A stretch of 64,000 bases of DNA. Origin: Apiospora phragmitis (taxonomy: Eukaryota > Ascomycota > Sordariomycetes > Amphisphaeriales > Apiosporaceae). The DNA is taken from positions 1,612,001 through 1,676,000 of the forward strand of contig JAQQWL010000002.1 in the NCBI GenBank assembly GCA_038363925.1, read 5' to 3'. Made by a program: the position numbers and the translations under genes. The notes beneath the pieces are model-generated. The model saw only the letters and a list, made by a program, of their open reading frames with translations. It had not been told where the DNA came from and ran no database searches. This document shows, piece after piece, positions 56,511 to 64,000 of the stretch; the stretch's first letter is position 1, and each line of letters begins with the position of its first letter.

Positions 56511-58189
56511 TTTCTTGTTAGTGAGTTCTGATAGTACTTTTCCTTACTTCCAGCTGGAATACAGTATGCAGCAATGAATAGCAGATCGTATGAATTTTGT
56601 GAAATGGCCGGTTCTAGGGCTGACCATGTATATTGCGCTGTATACGAACATACGAATAATGCAGTTGGCCCCTAACCTATGCAGTTGGCTCTTATGCAGT
56701 CAGCTCCTATGCAAGAGTACAGCGTCGAAGTACGTAACATATACAATTTGTCAGCTTAAGATGACGAAATATAGCTCTTCACATTGCCCAATCAGACTCC
56801 TACAATGCTTGGAAGATCTGGGCGGAACCACAATGAGCTCAAGTGTAGTAAGCCGAGATCTGGTAAGCCGACAGTATCCAACGTACGACGGTCTGAATCC
56901 CACGAACTTACACGCCCTACATCATGGCGAGCAAAGGAAGCTTGGGCGATGCATCAAGATAACCATAGCCTCACAAGGCTGGTTTAAGCTCTAAGATCTG
57001 AGTATTGACATCTATCGATCTGCCGTTTGAACAGGTGTTTACTGAAACGGTACCTAGTGGCTCCAGGTTTTCCCATCTGAATACACATCTCGTAGGCATC
57101 AGTCCAACCCCAGCAAACGACGATCCACCATGTCTCCAGATGGCGGGTCCTCGCATGGGGTATATCTATACAACAAGCCTGGACCATGCAGTGAACCAAG
57201 ATCTCGCCAGCAGTGCTGCCGAAATACCAGTCATGTGCCGGTAGAAGCGAGCAGCAGTCGTTGGATTTCGGAGAGCACCATGATAACCTCCTCCTTGAAG
57301 AGCAGCATATGGGGGTGCGTGTAATAGGCAACAGACCCGTGTCGTCCTGCTCAGTATCCAAGCATAAAAGGCCAGTCCGGCCTGACATCCGGCTATCCTA
57401 GCCCAAGAACGCATTTCGGCCTGAATACGAACCTGCATGCTGCATGAAGACTATCTCCGCGGTGTTCTAGAGTATGTACCAATGAAGAGCATGCCTACCC
57501 TCCACCTGGGATTGTATGATCTACTGTGCGTCGTACCGCAGCGCAGGCATTCGTCATGCTCGTCATTGGAAGGGCGATATTGCCGCTTGCATTCGGTATA
57601 TGCCGAACCTTGAACTGCAGCAGGGCCCGTTTACTGGGGCCCGTGTGCCCTTGTATTCTGCCGGTGCTCGCGGCAAGGTCCTCATATGCACATTCCTTGT
57701 TGCCTGCATGGGTGAAATGTAGCATCCCAATATGCCTAAAGGTGATAGAGTATATGATTGGAAGTAAGAAAAGAACCGTACATGTAAGCAATCTCTGCAT
57801 GCAGCATAGTGTAACATGCATACCCGCAGGTGGCTTGCCATAAGTGAAGACCCTTCTGGCTACATGATGCACAGTCAATCTTAACGTCATCCCAACGTCC
57901 GCTGTACCTCCGCTGTAACTCCGCCGTGCCAAAAATGCTTCACGGAAAGTGTTGGAGGAAATCCTTCTGTCCGACGTAATATGATATATCCAGATTCCCG
58001 CCCCGGCCCCCGAAATTAATACATCCGATAACTTTCCAAAACCGCTGCTGTTAGCCAAGGACGGTGACAGAGGCACTCCCAGCTTACTTGAGAAAATAGA
58101 CGGTATTGATATCCTAGAGACAATATCCAAAGCAAGAAGTGGAGATGGTGGTTATTGTTTTTGCGAATAGTCGTCTCTATCGGACATAC
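56511..58189. other. Intergenic, no gene recognised
   Basis: Only short overlapping frames with no motifs. A short repeat GCAGTTGGC(C/T)C is seen near 56661-56692. Confidence 0.4.
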
Positions 58190-58375
58190 TCAATCGGCCG
58201 AGACAATTGAACGGCCATTCGGAGTCGGAGGATGCGGGGTTGGTGGATCCGGGTGAGGCGGCGGAATCGGTTTATACTGATTATTGAAGTTCTCTGGGCG
58301 TGTAGGAATACCATGGGGCTCAGGAAAGCCCCCACAGTTCCTTCCAGGGAACTCCGTGCCGCATCTGCCAAACAT
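58190..58375 (-). CDS. Possible 61-residue Pro-rich small protein
   Basis: A short open frame starting MFGRCGTEFPGRNCGGFPEP and continuing into a Pro-rich segment (PIPPPHPDPPTPHPPTP). It has no signal peptide and no recognised domain. Support comes from context: a perfect TATAAATA at 58562-58569, and between it and the start codon an A/C-rich leader ending AACGAAACACACATCC just before GCTGCCATG, typical of strongly expressed fungal genes. It could be a conidiation- or stress-type small protein (inference), or a non-coding transcript. Confidence 0.45.
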   Translation of the reverse strand: MFGRCGTEFPGRNCGGFPEPHGIPTRPENFNNQYKPIPPPHPDPPTPHPPTPNGRSIVSAD

Positions 58376-58561
58376 GGCAGCGTGGATGTGTGTTTCGTTG
58401 TTTGAAGTCTTGATGTAAGAGCAGAAGACTGTTCAGATACTGAGACTGACTGGAGGCTTATACGTAAAAGAGTAGCAGGTGTGGTGATGCCGGTCAGAAT
58501 GGTACCGCTGTGTAGTTGGAAGGAAGAATCTTGGACCACGTAGACCACCCTACCTCACTGG

Positions 58562-58569
58562 TATTTATA
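58562..58569 (-). promoter_or_regulatory. Canonical TATA box (TATAAATA)
   Basis: On the minus strand ACATATAAATACC lies about 190 bp upstream of the small-protein start codon at 58375. A transcription start near 58530-58540 would leave a leader of about 160 nt. Confidence 0.6.
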
Positions 58570-60558
58570 TGTGGTTGCGCTTGGGTCTAACATGGCGATG
58601 CCCAAGGAATTCATACCCGATGGGTAAAACTCGAGAGGGCCCGAGCAAACTGGTACATGAAGTCACTCTATGAGACGCTGCCTGCGTTACATGGCGAGAG
58701 TGGTCTTGGTGGTGTAGGGCGTGATTATCCTATGGGCCCGCGCGCGTTGAACATCCCACGTTGGTGAGCTCTATGAAACGTGCTCTACCATAATTTGGTC
58801 CCCCGGTGCTAGGGGGTTTGCTCTTCGAATGGAGTGAGTGACAGCATGCTGTCGTCGAAGGAGTGCGTTCGGGGCCTATTCGTCGGGGCCATGATGCTCC
58901 GCTCGTCTAGTTGGTGATTCATTTTGTCATAGCGACGTTTCTGCAAGCCATGTCATTGGCTTCCCATGGCTGTTATAATGGTAGTAAGAAGCAAGGATGC
59001 TAGGTAAGGTGGTGTCACTGAAGAAGACATACTTATCTAGATATGTGAGGTTTGCCCCCAGGGCAATCAAAAGCTCGGGTTTTATCTGCAAAATGTAACG
59101 CACGAACCTCCCTGCATGATCCCATGCTGCACGTATGTCATGCCCGCTGGCTTGTCATCCGACGACCGGTATCCGATATCTTGAGGGGCAGGGGTGTCGA
59201 CGATCAAGAATGCGCAGATGGACATGAGGCGTCATCTAACAGGTTGTCGATATTGGATGGCACACCTCCTGGACGGCCCTATTGTCTTTTTCGGAGAAGG
59301 AACGGCATTTCGATTCAACTCGGACCGGGACTGCGTGGGGCCAAGGATCAATGAAACCAATCGTACATATATTGAAATCCTGCGAGGCTCTTTTCTAGCC
59401 GAGTGATGTGGAGATCCGAGCCGCATTGGGTTCTTTGGGCAAGTCAAGCGCCTGTAATCGATGCAGCGCACAACACGGCACTTCTCGTACCAATGTTGCC
59501 CAGTAGGCGGTAACAGTTTGCGGCATCGTGTTTCAGGCTTCCGTGTTGGAGAAGTGTTACCTATGATCTAGAAACCTGACAATTGACGCCCAACACAGTG
59601 TATCTAGGGTTATAGCGGCCAAGCGTGACTGTCAAGCCATATGCAACATTATCCGAAATGAAAGCGATATCTGCTTTCAGTTAAAAAAATGGTTCTTGTT
59701 GGTGGTCCAACCAGCGTCGTGGTTCATGGTTTGCATGGCCCGTTAACTCTTTGGGCGGCAACGAGTTAAGCGAACATGAAGCGAGTTCCACCGTGGAATT
59801 GTTCTCGAACCCTTCTCGAACCTGGCGAGCTTCGAAATGTAACTGATTTCAAGGTTTGCACGAGCATTAACCTAGTACTTCGAGCCTACCGTAATTATGT
59901 TCCTGCAGGTTTCTATCAATGTGTTAGGCGGCCCTGTCCACCTACCTCATACTGCAGTTTCCTCCCCCAACTTTCCCCCTTCTTCGGATTGATTGATGGC
60001 TTGTAGGCCGTCTTGCCCAAGTGGGAATCTGCGCACCTGTGATAGGTCGGTTTCTAACTATCAGCAAAATAACTTAAAGATAAGAATGCCCCTGCCCTCC
60101 TGCCCTCCTCAGCTTCTCTCTTTACCGTGGCTATTTCTCCTTTCCTCCAGTAGTTCGCACTAACCCCGCAGTGTTACCCCACAGCAGATGGCTTAGAGGC
60201 TCAACGGGATTGCCGAGAAGACCAGGAAACAAAGGCCACACAAGACACCTCGCAGGAGGAGGGGAGAAAAGGGACAGAGATGGTTGGCTGACACATGTGA
60301 CATGCCCTGCTAATAGTAGTCGTACATAGGCGTATTTCCACAACTGCATGTTTGCTCGGGTTTCAGTAAATCTTCCATCGTTTCCTTGCTATCTCAGCTA
60401 CTTGAAACATCGCCAAATCATACCTACGGACTTCACCGATCGTTTAAGCGAGCATCATCTCTTTCCTTTGAAACAGGTTGTAAGCCCACGACCAACGACA
60501 CCCCGTGCTAGCTTCTCACTACATGACATATATTGGCTGTCCAATAATTACCTCACCC
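58570..60558. other. Intergenic, no gene recognised
   Basis: Two kilobases with short frames on both strands. None has recognisable domains or splice-supported extension. The last 200 bp are the promoter and leader of the SET-domain gene. Confidence 0.4.
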
Positions 60559-61551
60559 ATGGCTCCTCTCAAACCCCATTGGAAGCAGCCCTCCCACCCG
60601 AACATTCAGGAGGTCATCATCAACGAGCATGAATTCACCTCGAAGAGTTTGTCCAAGGTCTCACTGCCACCATTCGGCTTGTACGCCAAGCTGTTGTTCC
60701 CACCTTGCACGCTTGTAACTGGTGATGAGCCAACCTATGCCACAGTCCAATTCGGCAAAGACAAACACCTGGATCTTAATAGTGACCTTTTGTATATCAA
60801 CCATTCTTGTGAACCGTCGCTGGTCAGTTCTGCCATATCCAAGTTGGATCCAGCAACCCCTACACCGCACTGACGAACACAACCATGTCTAACGCCAATT
60901 AGATCTTCGACACTGCCAATTTGCAGGTCATTGCTGGACCCAATGGAATCCAAGCCGGAGAGGAATTGACCGTTGGTTGACCCTGCAGAGAGTATACATA
61001 CTTAATCAGAGAAACATGAACTTACTTTATTCTAGTTCTTCTACCCATCCACAGAATGGGAGATGGCCCAGCCGTTCGACTGTCTCTGCGGCAAGCCAAC
61101 ATGCCGGGGTCATATCAGCGGGGCTCGCGATATGACCGAGAGGCAGCTGGAAGGCCTGTGGATCAACGGGCACATTAGAGAGTTGCTAGAGGAAAAGGCA
61201 GCTGGGGACGCAAAGCTACCCCAGAATGGCAGCGCCAAGCCCGCATCTGCCAAAGACGGCCAATCCGACACCACAGCTCTCGCCTTGGAGGAAGCCCTGA
61301 AGCATGCTAATAAGGTTGTCGAAGCTGCACGAAACGCTTTGCAGTCGTATATCGAGACGAGAACGCCGAGACAGAAGGGGACCTATGCCTCTGGTGGCAA
61401 TGGCAATGTTCCTAATGGAAACGCCCATCATTCACCCCTGATTGAGAATGGGGGAAACGCTCAGGCGACTATGGCCCCCGGATTGCCCAGAAGAGGACCA
61501 ACATCCCGCGAGCTGGGTGGCGAGATGGGTGGTGACACCATCGCCGCGTAG
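60559..61551 (+). CDS. Small SET-domain protein with post-SET motif
   Basis: This protein belongs to the SET family (usually protein-lysine methyltransferases). Exons 60559-60822, 60903-60971 and 61036-61551 give 282 residues. The key SET block NHSCEPSL occupies residues 81-88. The catalytic-Tyr block reads GEELTFFYPS (107-116), and a post-SET Cys cluster CLCGKPTCRG follows (127-136). The N-terminal part of the SET fold is short, and the usual GxG SAM motif is not obvious (SLPPFGLYAKLLF stands in its place), so activity is uncertain. The C-terminal half has a helix (LEEALKHANKVVEAARNALQ) and a Gly/Asn-rich low-complexity tail. Introns of 80 and 64 bp with AG acceptors; the second donor is GTTGGT. 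Intact. Target unknown. Confidence 0.82.
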
Positions 61552-62865
61552 GTCAGGTTCGGTGGCTGACCTCATCTGGTGTTATATCTTGTCTACTTGT
61601 TTCTCGCTGCGCGGTTTGTCTTCAATATGCCAATCCAACATTGGCAACATATTGCTTTGTTTACCCCCTGAATCCTAGGATGGTTCTACTTACAGGTACG
61701 GAACCTGCCGGTGCCCCGGTGCCCTCCAATAAGGTGGCTCAAGTTAGGCAAGTGCTGCCTGATATGTTGTACCATTCTTGTTCAGTTGTTACCTAGCTTA
61801 CTGATCTCAACATCACTTTCTATACTATGTACTTGAGTATATATAAGTTTATTACTACTGAGACTCCCGCTCAGATTATATACTAATACCTAAGCTCATT
61901 CGGTAGCTCTTCTCGCCCCACGGCTATCGCCATTTAAGCACCATATGTAACGCCTGTACTGAGAAGTATAACATAGGTTTCATCTATTCTTCTACTACTT
62001 CTAGACTCAAAGGCTCTATTATATGTATAGTTTAGTGATATGTGATATGGATAGTAGCTGTATATTGCATCAAACTCTCAGGAGAACAGCAGTGCGCATA
62101 CCTAACTCGCCAACCCTTTACACTCACTCACCTGGCTTGCTTTGGCACCTATCAAGCACCCAAGAACCTGGTTTTTATATTACAGAAAGTATAACAGACT
62201 GAGATATTATACCTGTCGTAGCATATTCCACAGTTCGAGCTCGTGAGATAGGCACGTAGGAATGCTAACGATAGACCCTTGGGTTATGACAGACAGATTG
62301 TGGGGTGTTGCTGCCTGCATGTGGATTGGCCAGAGCGCCACTCAAGTCAATCTGTGCCAAGCAAGCCTGCTAGCTAGGCCACCCCTGCTTGCCTGCAACC
62401 TCTTGCCAGTGACTGGACGCCAGACGCTTCCACTCATGACCCTGCCGGCGCATTGAATTGCGATAGGATAGATCGGACGAACTTCCACTGCTTAGGTTAT
62501 ATGGGTTGGAAGGGGTTCCCAGCATCACCAACACAACCAAAATAGATGGTCTTCCTGAAGCGAGCGGGCTTTTACCTTTGGCTTTAGTATCACCACGCCA
62601 ATCTGTAGGACAACGAAAGGCCTTATCCATAGAGTCTCCATTTTCCAACTTCTTTCATTCCTTCATTTCGGTCCTTCCAAACCATCTGCCCTTCTTTTTT
62701 ACCTTAGCGGCCGTACGACCCGCGCGCTGCTACCTAGATTTCCTGCCCGACCTCCATTTCTTGAATTGAACCCGCCCAAGGCGTATATATCCTGCCATAA
62801 TCTGCGCTGCGCCTGGGCAATTCGAACACCATTCTGTTCGTTGCTCAGTAGCACAGACGTTCAAA
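61552..62865. other. Intergenic, no gene recognised
   Basis: 1.3 kb between two plus-strand genes. Rich in short TATA/CTA tracts around 61830-62080, with no supported open frame. Confidence 0.4.
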
Positions 62866-64000
62866 ATGCCGATACGGTTTGCCCCGCGGCGCGTCTCCTC
62901 CTCCTCGTGGCCATTGGGATTTTCGCCCTCTTCACCCTTTTCTTCACCCTGCCCAGCGCCATCCCGACAGGGCCGAGCCTTTCCAAGTCGATCGCCGAAC
63001 ATAAGCCATCGATTCCTAAGATCCCGAAGCTCCAGGAATTCAAAGACACCTTATCGACGAGTCTCCTCAAGCCGTTCAAGCCCGCTGTCCACCCGCCCCT
63101 CCAGGCTAACTCGACCGATGGCGACAGTTCGTGGTATTCGAACTGGAACTGGCTCAGGCCCTTCTCTTCCTCGGTCACTCTCGATGAAAACCGCTCGCTG
63201 CTTCCGCCGCTGAAGAAGCGGACTCCGATCTACTGCTACTACGACACCACGATTCCGAGGGAGAAGGAGACAAAGGAGGCCGAGAGCGCGCTTCTGCTGA
63301 CATGGCGACGGGCTTGGTGGGCGCAAGGCTTCAAGCCTGTAATACTCGGTGCCGGAGAGGCCATGACCAATCCATTGTACGATGAACTGCAAAGAAAAGA
63401 GGTCGAGCCCAAATTCAAGACCAACATGATGCGCTGGTTAGCTTGGGAGAACATGGCTGGAGGCATGCTGTCGGACTACTTGACCCTCCCCATGGGCGCG
63501 CGAGAGGAGCCCCTGTTGACATATTTACGGAGGGGCGAGTATCCTGACCTGACGAGGTGGGAAGGCTTCGGGAACGGCTTGTATGCTGGCCCAAAGAGCA
63601 AGATTACCGATGCCGTCACCAAGGCACTCCGAAGCCCCGCGAAGAAGGATGCCAAGGATGTGATTGATGCGGCACCGAACGACGCCTTCAAGATCGACAA
63701 GTCCCATGATGGCCTGGCCTACTACGCCCCCAGCGTTATCGATGAGGAGTACCCCAAGGTCGCAGAGGAGATCAGGCGGAACCGCGCTGCAGGTTTAAAG
63801 AGCCTGAACCTGCTCGTGAACTCACACCTTCACAACACATGGCAGGATCTTCACCCATTAGGTATTTCCGTTCTCAAGCCATTGCCTGCCCATACGACGC
63901 ATATGATTGAGCCTGCGCTCTCCTTGGCGGACTGGCTCTCTCAGTGTGGTGACACGCCAGAGCCTACTACTTGCCCGCCAAACCTACCCAAGTGCTCCCC
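62866..64000 (+). CDS. Type II membrane protein of unknown function, partial (3' end outside window)
   Basis: The start at 62866 (MPIRFAP) is out of frame with the long downstream frame by one base. Adding one C to the C4 run at 62882-62885 gives ARLLLLVAIGIFALFTLFF, a signal-anchor helix at about residues 9-27, and the frame then stays open to the window end. The lumenal part contains RTPIYCYYDTTIPREKET, TWRRAWWAQGFKPVILGAGE, MMRWLAWENMAGGMLSDYLT and an SHLHNTWQDLHPLG segment. The architecture (short cytosolic tail, anchor, large lumenal domain) and the stretch after the anchor resemble Golgi glycosyltransferase-like fungal proteins, but I cannot name a family. The frame gap fits the homopolymer indels seen elsewhere in the window. 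Confidence 0.7.

Noticed and set aside
1..64000. CRISPR arrays, 5S rRNA, bacterial operons
   Set aside because: None seen. The gene structure is eukaryotic and the repeats are LTRs, terminal repeats and microsatellites.

Overview
The window is nuclear DNA of a filamentous ascomycete (Pezizomycotina, most likely a Sordariomycete; species not determinable by eye). The evidence is short introns (51-151 bp in most genes) with GTNNGT donors and CTAAC/GCTAAC branch sites, fungal codon usage, fungal-type genes (RRP12, SEC17, VTI1, COX11, uL24, Gta3, a LaeA-like methyltransferase), and a long AT-rich block whose decayed retrotransposons carry the mark of repeat-induced point mutation (RIP).

Left arm (1-28804). 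A 165-bp tandem duplication (36-364) is followed by a secreted GMC oxidoreductase (1305-3243, -), a long gene-poor stretch, a secreted Cys-repeat protein (7783-8252, -), and a patch of gene fragments (10620-11210) that includes part of a GH31 glucosidase II. A housekeeping run follows: mitochondrial amidotransferase subunit Gta3 (-) divergent from alpha-SNAP/SEC17 (+), RRP12 (+), VTI1 (-) divergent from a FAD-dependent oxidoreductase (+), then COX11 (+) convergent with a SAM-dependent methyltransferase (-).

Central block (28805-47275). About 18.5 kb of RIP-mutated DNA without genes is bounded by terminal inverted repeats and a perfect 9-bp direct repeat (GTCGAAGAG), as expected for one inserted composite element. 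Nested in it are a full-length Ty3/gypsy element (28991-36532; 662-bp LTRs; 5-bp target duplication TTTAA), a shorter gypsy relative lacking the integrase region (39546-45688; 618-bp LTRs; CTATA/CTACA), a solo LTR (38425-39155; ACCGC on both sides) inside a pogo/Fot1-like transposase relic, and a second, inverted pogo/Fot1-like relic. A short unmutated GC island (36815-37020) lies between them.

Right arm (47285-64000). It holds tRNA-Thr(AGU), ribosomal protein uL24/RPL26, an approximately 1,080-residue fungal protein of unknown function, a broken short-chain dehydrogenase pseudogene, a possible 61-residue small protein with a clear TATA box, a small SET-domain protein, and the 5' part of a type II membrane protein that runs off the window.

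An important quality point: at least seven genes each need one or more single-base corrections, nearly all in homopolymers, to read through. One is the normally essential ribosomal gene uL24. For most of them, assembly or sequencing indels are a better explanation than pseudogenisation. The genes form no biosynthetic cluster; they look like an ordinary mix of secretory-pathway (SEC17, VTI1), ribosome (RRP12, uL24) and mitochondrial (COX11, Gta3) genes around a heterochromatin-like transposon island.
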